NCBI GenBank assembly: GCA_020638195.1 | Contig: JACKJC010000002.1 | Span: forward strand, 248,001-312,000 | DNA from: Methylobacteriaceae bacterium | GTDB lineage: Bacteria; Pseudomonadota; Alphaproteobacteria; Rhizobiales; Beijerinckiaceae | Direction of reading: 5' to 3' | DNA: 64,000 bases | Shown: one piece after another, positions 48,559-56,450 of the stretch | Layout: each line of letters begins with the position of its first letter | Numbering within the stretch: the stretch's first letter is position 1 | Made by a program: the position numbers and the translations under genes | Notes under the pieces: model-generated | The model's input: only the letters and a program-made list of their open reading frames with translations | What the model was told of the DNA's origin: nothing | Databases searched by the model: none

Positions 48559-50229
48559 ATGCTGGTTCAGCTCGCCATTCGCGACATCGTCCTGATCGAC
48601 AGGATCGATTTCGATCCCGATCGTGGACTGACCGTGCTGACCGGCGAGACGGGCGCCGGCAAATCCATCCTTCTCGACGCCTTCACGCTGGCGCTCGGCG
48701 GGCGCGGCGACGGCGCTCTGGTGCGCGCGGGCCAGCCGCAGGGGCAGGTAACAGCGGTGTTCGATCTCGCGATGGATCATCCCGCGCGCGACGCCGCGCG
48801 GCTCCAGGACATCGACGTCGATGGCGATCTCATCCTGCGGCGCGTGCAGATGGCGGACGGGCGCACGCGCGCCTTCGTCAATGATCAGGCTGTTTCCGCG
48901 CAAGCTCTGCGCGCCATCGGCCGTGCGATCGTCGAGATCCACGGCCAGCACGACGAGCGGGCGCTAACGGACGCCTCCACCCATCGCGCCTTGCTCGACG
49001 CATTCGGCGGCCTGCAGAAGCAGGCCGACGGCGTGCGCGTGGCGCACCGGCGCATGCGCGATACGGACGAGGCGCGCGAGGCGGAGGAGGCGCGTCTGGC
49101 GAAAGCCCGCGCCGACGCCGATTATCTGACGCATGCCCATGCGGAACTCTCGAAGCTCGCGCCGGAGCCGGGAGAGGAAGACAAGCTCGCGACGCATCGC
49201 CAGAAGATGATGCAGTCGGAAAAGGTCGCCGCCGATCTGCGCGAGGCCTATGAAGCGGTCGGCGGCGAGCATTCGCCTGTATCCGCGCTGGCGCTCGCCC
49301 TGCGCCGGCTCGAGCGGCGGCAACCGCAGGCGCCCGAACTGATCGACCCGACGCTGGCGGCGCTGTCGAGCGCGCTCGACGGTGTGGAGGCCGCGCGCGC
49401 GACGCTGGAATCGGCGCTCGAGGAAGCCGCCTACGATCCGCGCGAACTCGAACGCACCGAGGAGCGCCTGTTCGCACTTCGCGCAGCCGCGCGGAAATAC
49501 GGCGCCTCGGTGGAAGACCTGCCAAAGGTCGCCGCGAAATTTTCCGCCGATCTGGAGGCTTTGGCGCAGGGCGAGAGCAATCTCGCGCGGCTGACGGCCG
49601 AGGCGGAAACGGCGCGCGCGGAATTCGCCACGAAGGCGGCGGCGCTGTCGAAGGCGCGCAAGGCGACGGCGGCGAAGCTCGACAAGGCCGTAATGGGCGA
49701 GCTTGCGCCCCTGAAACTGGAGCGCGCGGTCTTCACCACGCAGATCGACAGCGATCCCGCGAGCGGCAGCGCCGAGGGCATCGACCGCGTTGAATTCTGG
49801 GTGCAGACCAATCCCGGCGCACGGCCGGGACCGCTGATGAAGGTGGCGTCCGGCGGCGAACTCTCGCGCTTCATGCTGGCGCTGAAGGTCACGCTGGCCG
49901 ACAAGGGCTCCGCGCCGACGCTGGTGTTCGACGAGATCGATACGGGCGTCGGCGGCGCGGTGGCGGACGCGATCGGCCAGCGCCTCGCGCGGCTCGCGTC
50001 TCGGGTGCAGGTCCTGGCTGTAACCCATGCTCCGCAAGTCGCGGCGCGTGCGGGAAAACATTTCCGTATCGCCAAGGATGCGCTCGACAAGGGCAAGCGC
50101 GTGGCGACTTCCGTGGCGGCGCTCGACGAGGCCGAGCGCCGCGAGGAGATCGCGCGCATGCTGTCGGGCGCGCGCATTACGGCGGAGGCGCGGGCTGCAG
50201 CGGCGCGGCTGCTGGAAGGGGCGGGGTAG
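48559..50229 (+). CDS. recN: DNA repair protein RecN
   Basis: 556 aa SMC-like ATPase. MLVQLAIRDIVLIDRIDFD and Walker A LTGETGAGKSILLDA at the N-terminus, FVNDQAVSAQALRAIGRAIVEIHGQHDE, a central antiparallel coiled coil (residues about 155-350, rich in Ala/Glu/Arg), then signature VASGGELSRFMLALKV and Walker B LVFDEIDTGVGGAVADAIG with VTHAPQVAARAGKHF. It aids double-strand-break repair. It follows bamD closely and is probably cotranscribed with it. A REP-like palindrome begins at the base after its TAG stop. Confidence 0.96.
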   Translation: MLVQLAIRDIVLIDRIDFDPDRGLTVLTGETGAGKSILLDAFTLALGGRGDGALVRAGQPQGQVTAVFDLAMDHPARDAARLQDIDVDGDLILRRVQMADGRTRAFVNDQAVSAQALRAIGRAIVEIHGQHDERALTDASTHRALLDAFGGLQKQADGVRVAHRRMRDTDEAREAEEARLAKARADADYLTHAHAELSKLAPEPGEEDKLATHRQKMMQSEKVAADLREAYEAVGGEHSPVSALALALRRLERRQPQAPELIDPTLAALSSALDGVEAARATLESALEEAAYDPRELERTEERLFALRAAARKYGASVEDLPKVAAKFSADLEALAQGESNLARLTAEAETARAEFATKAAALSKARKATAAKLDKAVMGELAPLKLERAVFTTQIDSDPASGSAEGIDRVEFWVQTNPGARPGPLMKVASGGELSRFMLALKVTLADKGSAPTLVFDEIDTGVGGAVADAIGQRLARLASRVQVLAVTHAPQVAARAGKHFRIAKDALDKGKRVATSVAALDEAERREEIARMLSGARITAEARAAAARLLEGAG

Positions 50230-50296
50230 ATGGACCGCGAGCCTTCCGGCTCGCATTTCCACGACATCCTTGCGAGCCTGAAGGCTCGCGCTCCAT
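50230..50296 (+). repeat. REP/BIME-like palindromic element, copy 3
   Basis: Two stem-loops in inverted order: ATGGACCGCGAGCC-TTCC-GGCTCGC, then a 17-nt spacer, then GCGAGCC-TGAA-GGCTCGCGCTCCAT. The two units are mirror copies with one difference in the arm (GGTCC versus GCTCC). It fills most of the 106 bp between recN and ligA and begins at the base after the recN stop. Confidence 0.88.
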
Positions 50297-50335
50297 GCGC
50301 TTCCCCGCCATCGTTCGGCGCGCTACATCTGCCGC

Positions 50336-52432
50336 ATGAAATTCAAGCCTATCGACCAGCTTTCCCCGAAAGTGGCGCGCGCGGAGCATACGCTGCTCGG
50401 CGCCGAGATCGCCGAACACGACCGGCGCTACTACCAGGACGACGCGCCCTCGATTTCCGACGCCGATTACGACGCGCTGCGGCGGCGGTACGAGGCGCTG
50501 GAGGCGGCTTTTCCCGAATTGCATGCGCCGTATTCGCTGACCCAAAAGGTCGGCGCCGCGCCGTCCCAGAAGTTCGCGAAGGCGAAACACGCCGTGCCGA
50601 TGCTGTCGCTCGGCAACGTTTTTGCCGACGAGGAAGTGCACGAATTCGTTTCTCGCGTGCGCCGCTTCCTCGGCTTGAAGGAAGACGCGCCGCTCGCCTT
50701 CACCGCAGAGCCGAAGATCGACGGGCTCTCCTGCTCGCTGCGCTACGAGCGCGGCGAACTCGTGCAGGCCGCGACGCGCGGCGACGGGTTCGAGGGCGAG
50801 GATGTGACGGCCAATGTGCGCACGATCGCCGAAGTTCCGCACCGGCTGAAGGGCGAAGCGCCCGCCGTACTGGAGGCGCGCGGCGAGGTCTATATGAACC
50901 GCGCCGATTTCGCCCAACTGAACGAACGGCAGGCGGAGGCGGGCAAGATGATCTACGCCAATCCGCGCAATTCGGCGGCGGGCTCGCTGCGCCAGATTGA
51001 TGCGAGCGTCACCGCGCAGCGGCCGCTGCGCTTCTTCGCCTATGCCTGGGGCGAAGTGTCTGACATGCCGGCGAAGACGCAGAAAGGCATGCTCGACTTC
51101 CTGCATCACGCCGGTTTCGCCACCAACAAACTGACGAAACTCTGTCATTCCGCCGATGAGATGATCGCGCATTATCGCGACATCGAGCAGCAACGCGCGT
51201 CGCTCGGCTACGATATCGACGGCGTCGTCTACAAGGTCGACGATCTCTCGTATCAGGAGCGCCTCGGCTTCGTCTCTCGCGCGCCGAGATGGGCTGTCGC
51301 GCACAAATTTCCGGCGGAGCGCGCGACGACGGTGCTGCGCGCGATCGACATCCAGGTTGGCCGCACCGGCGCGCTCACGCCGGTCGCGCGGCTCGATCCT
51401 GTCACCGTTGGCGGCGTCGTCGTGCAGAACGCGACGCTGCACAACGAGGACGAGATTGCGCGCAAGGATATTCGCGTCGGCGACACCGTCGTGATCCAGC
51501 GCGCGGGCGACGTGATCCCGCAGGTGGTGGAAGTCCTGCTCGACAAGCGGCCGCATGGCGCGCACGCCTACAAGTTCCCGCACACCTGTCCCGCCTGCGG
51601 CTCTGCGGCGGTGCGCGAGATGGACGACAAGGGAGAAGAAGACGTGGTGCGCCGCTGCACCGGCGGTCTCATCTGCCCGGCGCAGGCTGTCGAGCGGCTC
51701 AAGCATTTCTGCTCGCGTCTCGCCATGGATATCGAGGGGCTCGGCGACAAGCAGATCGAACTTTTCTACGAGAAAGGTCTCATCAAGACGCCCGCCGACA
51801 TCTTCACCCTGCAGAAGCGGAACGATGCCGGCGAGTTCGATCTCACGCAATGGGAGGGGTTCGGCGAGACCTCGGTGCGCAACCTGTTCGCGTCGATCGA
51901 GCAGCGGCGCGAGATCGCACTCAACCGCTTTATCTATGCGCTCGGCATCCGGCGCATCGGCGAAACGAATGCGCGAAGGCTCGCGCGGCATTTCGGAACA
52001 TTCGACGCGCTTCGTGCTGCGGCGCGCAAGGCGACGGACGGGTCCGACGCGCGTGAGGAAATCAACAATATCGACGGCGTCGGGGATGTCGTCGCGGAAG
52101 CTGTCGCTGACTTCTTTCTGGAAGAGCACAACGAGAAGGCGCTCGATGCGCTGCTCGCGGAAGTCGAGCCGCAGCCGATGGAGGCGGTGGCGAACGACAG
52201 TCCCGTCGCTGGCAAGACGGTGGTCTTCACCGGCTCGCTCGAACGTTTGACGCGCGATGAAGCGAAGGCGCAGGCCGATCGCTTCGGCGCGAAGGTTTCG
52301 GGGTCGGTGTCGAAGAAGACGGACCTCGTCGTCGCTGGGCCCGGCGCGGGCTCGAAGCTGACCAAGGCGCGGGAGCTCGGGATCGAGGTGATCTCCGAAG
52401 ACGAGTGGTTTCGGCGGACCGGGCAGGAGTGA
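50336..52432 (+). CDS. ligA: NAD-dependent DNA ligase LigA
   Basis: 698 aa, full length. Ia domain (YYQDDAPSISDADYDALRRRYEALEAAFPEL), adenylation site AEPKIDGLS with K127 as the nucleophile, OB fold (VQNATLHNEDEIARKDIRVGDTVVIQRAGDVIPQVV), zinc finger with CPACGS ... RCTGGLICPAQ, HhH repeats (NNIDGVGDVVAEAVADFF) and a C-terminal BRCT domain (VAGKTVVFTGSLERLTRDEAK). It seals nicks in replication and repair with NAD+. The 3' end faces a double palindrome and the convergent aminopeptidase gene. Confidence 0.97.
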   Translation: MKFKPIDQLSPKVARAEHTLLGAEIAEHDRRYYQDDAPSISDADYDALRRRYEALEAAFPELHAPYSLTQKVGAAPSQKFAKAKHAVPMLSLGNVFADEEVHEFVSRVRRFLGLKEDAPLAFTAEPKIDGLSCSLRYERGELVQAATRGDGFEGEDVTANVRTIAEVPHRLKGEAPAVLEARGEVYMNRADFAQLNERQAEAGKMIYANPRNSAAGSLRQIDASVTAQRPLRFFAYAWGEVSDMPAKTQKGMLDFLHHAGFATNKLTKLCHSADEMIAHYRDIEQQRASLGYDIDGVVYKVDDLSYQERLGFVSRAPRWAVAHKFPAERATTVLRAIDIQVGRTGALTPVARLDPVTVGGVVVQNATLHNEDEIARKDIRVGDTVVIQRAGDVIPQVVEVLLDKRPHGAHAYKFPHTCPACGSAAVREMDDKGEEDVVRRCTGGLICPAQAVERLKHFCSRLAMDIEGLGDKQIELFYEKGLIKTPADIFTLQKRNDAGEFDLTQWEGFGETSVRNLFASIEQRREIALNRFIYALGIRRIGETNARRLARHFGTFDALRAAARKATDGSDAREEINNIDGVGDVVAEAVADFFLEEHNEKALDALLAEVEPQPMEAVANDSPVAGKTVVFTGSLERLTRDEAKAQADRFGAKVSGSVSKKTDLVVAGPGAGSKLTKARELGIEVISEDEWFRRTGQE

Positions 52433-52444
52433 GGAGCCAAGTCT

Positions 52445-52563
52445 CCCTCTCCCCGTTTGCGGGGAGAGGGTCGGGGTGAGGGGCCATACGACCGGGAGCC
52501 GTGTATCGGCGCGGGCCCCTCATCCGGCCTTCGGCCACCTTCTCCCCGTAAACGGGGAGAAGG
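52445..52563. repeat. Mirror-image palindromic repeat between ligA and pepP
   Basis: Left stem CCCTCTCCCCG-TTTG-CGGGGAGAGGG (52445-52470) and right stem CCTTCTCCCCG-TAAA-CGGGGAGAAGG (52538-52563) flank an inner pair GGGGTGAGGGGC / GGGCCCCTCATCC and a CCGGCC-TT-CGGCC hairpin. The whole 119 bp can fold as one long structure on either strand and lies between two convergent stop codons, so it could act as a bidirectional terminator. This is a repeat type widespread in Hyphomicrobiales as I recall. Confidence 0.85.
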
Positions 52564-52566
52564 AAA

Positions 52567-54396
52567 TCACCCCACTTTCTTGGTCGCCGCCTTCAGCCAC
52601 TTCCGCGCCGCCGGCGACACCTTTGACTCCAGCTTTTCCCACACCGCCTTGTGATAGGCGTTGAGCCACGCGATCTCTTCACGCGTCATCAGCTTGACAT
52701 CGATTAGCGTCGTGTCGATCGGCGCGAAGGTGATCGTCTCGAAGCCGAGCATCTTTCGCTCCGCGCCGGCGATCTTGCGTTCTTCGACGACGATCAAGTT
52801 TTCGATGCGGATGCCCCAGGCGCCTTCGCGGTAATAGCCGGGTTCGTTGGAGATGATCATGCCCGGTTCGAGCGCGACGCCGCCGAGCTTCGAGATGCGC
52901 TGCGGGCCTTCGTGCACGCTCAGATATGCGCCGACGCCATGACCCGTGCCGTGGTCGAAATCCGTTCCGGCCTCCCACAGCGCGCGGCGCGCATAGGAAT
53001 CGATCTGCGCGCCGGTCGTGCCTCTCGGAAACACGGCGGTCGCAATCGCGATATGGCCCTTCAGCACGCGCGTATATTTGTCGCGCATGTCGCCCTTCGG
53101 CGCGCCGACAATCGTGGTTCGGGTGATGTCGGTCGTGCCGTCGACATATTGGGCGCCGGAATCGACGAGATAGATGCCCTTGCCGATCTTTGTGTCGCTG
53201 CTTTCGGTCACGCGATAATGCGGCAGGGCCGCATGCGCGCCGAAGGCCGAAATCGTGCCGAAGGAGATTTCCTTCAGCTTGCCCGTCGCGCGCCGAAAGG
53301 CTTCCAGCGCTTGCGCCGCGCCGATCTCGGTGAGCCTGCCCTTGGGCGCCTCTGTCCCGAACCATGCCAAGAACTCGACCATGGCCGCGCCGTCGCGGAT
53401 GTGGGCTGCGCGCGATCCCCTGAGTTCCGCCGAATTCTTTCGGGCCTTCATCAGCGCTGTCGGGTCGGCGCCGACCTCCGCGCCGCCGCCCGCGGCGCGA
53501 TAGAGCGCGACGAGTTTTTCTGGCGCCGTCGCGGCGTCGAACAGCAGTTTCTTGTTATCGTGCGCCAGACGTTCGAGATCGGAGAGGAGCGTAGCGGGTT
53601 CGCGCACGTCGGCGAGGTCTTCCAGCGCGGCGCGCACGCTGTTGGAAAGTTTGGCGCCTTCGACATAGAGCGCCGCACGACCTTCCCTCGGCACGAGCGC
53701 CCAGGAGAGCGGCAGCGGCGTATGCGCGACATCGCCGCCGCGAATGTTGAAGGCCCAGGCGACAGCGTGGGGATCGCTGAGAACAAGAGCGTCCGTCTTG
53801 CCGAGCGCCTTCGCTATGCGCGCGAGCTTTTTCGAAGACGGCTCGCCGGACAGTCTTTCGGGATGCAGCGTGACGGGCGCCGAGGGCGCGGGCGGGCGAT
53901 CCCGCCAGATCGCGTCGATCGGGTTGGTCTCGACCGCCACGAGTTTCGCGCCGGCTTCTTCCGCGCCTCTGCGCAAGGCCTCTACGGCGGCCGACGTGTG
54001 CAGCCAGGGGTCGTAGCCGATCGCCCCGTCGCGCGGCGCTTCACGAGCCAGCCAGCGCGATGGCGGATCGGAAACGAGGTCGCAGATCGCAAACAGCTTG
54101 CCGTCGACCTGCTCGCGCGCCTGGATTGTGTAGCGGCCGTCGACAAAGACGGCGGCCTTGTCCGCCAGCACGATCGCCGCGCCGGCGGAGCCGGTGAAGC
54201 CGGTCAGCCAGGCGAGGCGCTCGGCGCCGGGCGGCACGTATTCGTTCTGATGCTCGTCGGAGCGGGGGACAACGAATCCGGACAGACCGCGTGACGACAG
54301 TTCGGCGCGCAGGGCCGCCGCACGGGGCGCGGCGCGAGTCGGGTCCGACAGTTCGGCGAAGGACTGGAATTGCGATTCGAAGCGGGGCGTTTTCAT
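52567..54396 (-). CDS. Xaa-Pro aminopeptidase (M24B)
   Basis: 609 aa three-domain aminopeptidase P type. Two creatinase-like N-terminal domains (GFVVPRSDEHQNEYVPPGAERLAWLTGFTGSAG; ARIAKALGKTDALVLSDPHAVAWAFNIRGGDV) precede the pita-bread catalytic domain: dimetal ligands in YLVDSGAQYVDGTTDITRT (two Asp), GTGHGVGAYLSVHEGP (His), ISNEPGYY (Glu) and GIRIENLI (Glu). It removes N-terminal residues before proline in the cytoplasm. Start ATG at 54396 is used because MKTPRFESQFQSFAELSDP is the natural beginning; 49 more codons upstream have no family character and run into palindromes. Confidence 0.92.
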   Translation of the reverse strand: MKTPRFESQFQSFAELSDPTRAAPRAAALRAELSSRGLSGFVVPRSDEHQNEYVPPGAERLAWLTGFTGSAGAAIVLADKAAVFVDGRYTIQAREQVDGKLFAICDLVSDPPSRWLAREAPRDGAIGYDPWLHTSAAVEALRRGAEEAGAKLVAVETNPIDAIWRDRPPAPSAPVTLHPERLSGEPSSKKLARIAKALGKTDALVLSDPHAVAWAFNIRGGDVAHTPLPLSWALVPREGRAALYVEGAKLSNSVRAALEDLADVREPATLLSDLERLAHDNKKLLFDAATAPEKLVALYRAAGGGAEVGADPTALMKARKNSAELRGSRAAHIRDGAAMVEFLAWFGTEAPKGRLTEIGAAQALEAFRRATGKLKEISFGTISAFGAHAALPHYRVTESSDTKIGKGIYLVDSGAQYVDGTTDITRTTIVGAPKGDMRDKYTRVLKGHIAIATAVFPRGTTGAQIDSYARRALWEAGTDFDHGTGHGVGAYLSVHEGPQRISKLGGVALEPGMIISNEPGYYREGAWGIRIENLIVVEERKIAGAERKMLGFETITFAPIDTTLIDVKLMTREEIAWLNAYHKAVWEKLESKVSPAARKWLKAATKKVG

Positions 54397-54466
54397 GGGG
54401 CGAGCGTAGAGGGGGCTCGCGGGGATCGCCAGCCTCGGGCTCGCTTCGCAATTTCGTTGGCTGCAT

Positions 54467-54510
54467 GCCGGCCTGAAGGCCGGCGGTCCCGGCGCCCCGC
54501 TCAGGGCGCC
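54467..54510. repeat. Two adjacent palindromes, REP-family variant
   Basis: GCCGGCC-TGAA-GGCCGGC (54467-54484) is followed by GGTCCC and then GGCGCCC-CGCTCA-GGGCGCC (54491-54510). The first, with its GGTCC neighbour, equals the REP core at 39473/50230 with paired changes in both arms (GAGCC/GGCTC to CGGCC/GGCCG). It lies in the divergent region between the aminopeptidase gene and a small gene. Confidence 0.75.
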
Positions 54511-54657
54511 GCCGTGCTCGCGCCAGCCATGCGAATTGTGCAATGCAACATCAATAGTTCTGACATGATTGCTGACCTATATTGCCACGCAACGGCGACA
54601 AGCCGAGTCGGGTGGAACGTCAGGGAGCTTCTGCGTCTCGAACGACGGAGCCACACC

Positions 54658-54876
54658 ATGGCGACGATGATCATTCCCTCCAAGGCCTATGGCGCCCGCG
54701 CCAAGCGCGCGCAGCCGCGCGGCCTTCTGACCCGCATTTTCGACGCGATGAAAGCCGCGCGCCAGCAGGAGGCCGACGAGATCGCGGCCCGCTACATGGC
54801 GGGACGCTGGACGGATTCGGTCGAGCGTGAGATCAACGACAAGCTGATCCACTCGGAAATGCACCGGCTGATCTGA
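54658..54876 (+). CDS. Small conserved-looking protein, unknown function
   Basis: 72 aa, basic N-terminus (IIPSKAYGARAKRAQPRG) and an amphipathic helical C-terminal half (LLTRIFDAMKAARQQEADEIAARYMAGRWTDS, VEREINDKLI). No signal peptide or TM. It resembles the short DUF1127-like proteins of Rhizobiales in size and in the R-x-F-x-A-M-x-x-A-R-x-x-x-A pattern, but the match is loose. The ATG at 54658 is the only good start; it follows GACGGAGCCACACC. Convergent with prmA, 9 nt away. Confidence 0.65.
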   Translation: MATMIIPSKAYGARAKRAQPRGLLTRIFDAMKAARQQEADEIAARYMAGRWTDSVEREINDKLIHSEMHRLI

Positions 54877-54885
54877 GCCGGTAAT

Positions 54886-55836
54886 TCATTCCACATCGTG
54901 AAGAGGCCGGGCGGCGGCGCCACCCGACCGGAGAACCAGCGTCGCCCATCCGTCGAGATCGGAGCGGGCGACGAGGGCGAAACCCTGCGCCGCATAGGCT
55001 GTCAGCACGCCCGCGACGTCGCGGGCGAGCAGGCCTGACAGCACCAGTTCCGCATCGTGCGCGGCGACCTCCGCGATCTGCGGCGCGAGCAGGCGCAGAG
55101 GTTTTGCCAGAATATTCGCGAAGATGAGATCGTAGGGACCGCCCTGGCGCAACGCCGGGTGCATGGTTCCGCGCGCCGTCACCGGCTTCACCCAGGGCGC
55201 GGCGCCGTTCAGCCGCGCATTGGCGGCGGCGGCTTCCGTCGAAACGGGGTCGATGTCGCCGGCCGCGACGGGCTTCCGCCACAGGCGCGCGGCGGCGATG
55301 GCGAGCACGCCGGTGCCCGTTCCGATGTCGAGGATGCGGTTGGGGCGGCGGCGCCTGGAAATTGCGTCCAGCGCCTTCAGGCAGCCGAGCGTCGTGCCGT
55401 GGTGGCCGGTGCCGAAGGCCAGCGCCGCCTCGATCTCCAGCCCGATATCGTTTTCACGCGGCGCCTTGCGGTCATGCGAGCCATGCACGAGAAAGCGGCC
55501 GGCGCGCACGGGCGCGAGGCCTTCCAGCGAGGCGGCGACCCAGTCCTGCTCGCTCACCCGGCCGAAAACCAGTCCGTCGGCGGCGGCGTCACCCGCCACC
55601 GTGCGCACGAGATCGCGGATCATCTCCTCGTCGGGCTCGGGCCCGAAATAGACTTCCGCTACCCATTCCTCCGTCTTCCAGCTGTCGGTCGAGGGCGTTT
55701 TCTCGAAAGCGGCGGCGGCGGTCTCGGTGGGGTCGAAGGTCTCGACGATCGTGTCGGCGACGAGGCGGGCGGTCGCCTCGTCGGTTTCGAGCCGCACCAC
55801 ATATGCGGCCCCGTTGGGGGGAAGTCCTTCCAGCAT
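54886..55836 (-). CDS. prmA: Ribosomal protein L11 methyltransferase
   Basis: 316 aa. N-terminal substrate-recognition domain (EKTPSTDSWKTEEWVAEVYF, DWVAASLEGLAPVRAGRFLVHGS) and C-terminal SAM domain with AALAFGTGHHGTTLGCLKALD, RILDIGTGTGVLAIAAARLW, DIDPVSTEAAAANARLNG and DLIFANILAKPLRLLAPQIA (NxL motif). It trimethylates L11. The first 30 residues differ from shorter family members, but ATG 55836 is acceptable. It follows the cupin gene by 50 nt on the same strand. Confidence 0.94.
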   Translation of the reverse strand: MLEGLPPNGAAYVVRLETDEATARLVADTIVETFDPTETAAAAFEKTPSTDSWKTEEWVAEVYFGPEPDEEMIRDLVRTVAGDAAADGLVFGRVSEQDWVAASLEGLAPVRAGRFLVHGSHDRKAPRENDIGLEIEAALAFGTGHHGTTLGCLKALDAISRRRRPNRILDIGTGTGVLAIAAARLWRKPVAAGDIDPVSTEAAAANARLNGAAPWVKPVTARGTMHPALRQGGPYDLIFANILAKPLRLLAPQIAEVAAHDAELVLSGLLARDVAGVLTAYAAQGFALVARSDLDGWATLVLRSGGAAARPLHDVE

Positions 55837-55886
55837 GGCGCGCGCTTAGCATGGCGGGCGCGCGGAGTCATGGGCCGCCTGCGGGC

Positions 55887-56345
55887 CTAGCGCTGGAGCG
55901 CGGAGAGCTGGTCGGTGTCGTAGCGCGCGCGCAGATCGCCGATCGCGGCGGGGTCGGGCTTGCGGCCGTCGACGACGAGCTGCGCGAGCTCCTCGAAATA
56001 ATGTTCGTGGCCCGGCGGCGAAACGGTCATGATCATGCGGGCGGGCCGGTCGCTCACATTGGCGATATCGTGCGGAACGCCGGGAGGAATGAAGACATAG
56101 GCTCCACGGGCCGCGCGTATGCTCCGACCGCCGATGCGCCATTCGCATTCGCCATCCAGAACGTAGAACGTTTCTTCCTGGACGCGATGCACGTGCAAAC
56201 CCGTCGAAAAACCCGGCGGAACGGTCCATTCGAACATGGACGTGTGGCTCGTATCCTCGCCGGTGACGAGAAACGCCAGCGGCTGGCCCGCCAGCGTCAC
56301 CTTGTGCGCTTCGCCCGGCAGGTGAATGACTGGTTTCGTATTCAT
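55887..56345 (-). CDS. Cupin domain protein
   Basis: 152 aa single cupin. Motif 1 is FSTGLHVHRVQEETFYVLDGECEW (two His, Glu); motif 2 is YVFIPPGVPHDIANVSDRPARM (His), so a complete metal-binding set is present. A short helical tail (AQLVVDGRKPDPAAIGDL) follows. Such proteins include quercetinase-like dioxygenases and sugar-binding proteins; the ligand is unknown. The ATG at 56345, with AAGGGAG 6 nt before it, is preferred over one 6 nt upstream. Divergent from a CadC-like regulator 105 nt away, which may control it. Confidence 0.85.
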   Translation of the reverse strand: MNTKPVIHLPGEAHKVTLAGQPLAFLVTGEDTSHTSMFEWTVPPGFSTGLHVHRVQEETFYVLDGECEWRIGGRSIRAARGAYVFIPPGVPHDIANVSDRPARMIMTVSPPGHEHYFEELAQLVVDGRKPDPAAIGDLRARYDTDQLSALQR

Positions 56346-56450
56346 GGTCATCTCCCTTGCATCGAGGAAGAGACTGCGGCTCCTGCTCGCAAAAGTCCTG
56401 AAAGGGTTCCGAAAAATGTGCGAAATTGCGCCGGGAGGGAATGCGAACCG

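Noticed and set aside
50177..52129. Minus-strand open frame of about 650 codons opposite ligA
   Set aside because: Shadow of ligA; no recognisable motif.
55362..56450. N-terminal extension of the CadC-like regulator by 363 codons
   Set aside because: It crosses prmA and the cupin gene on the opposite strand and is Arg/Pro-rich without a domain.
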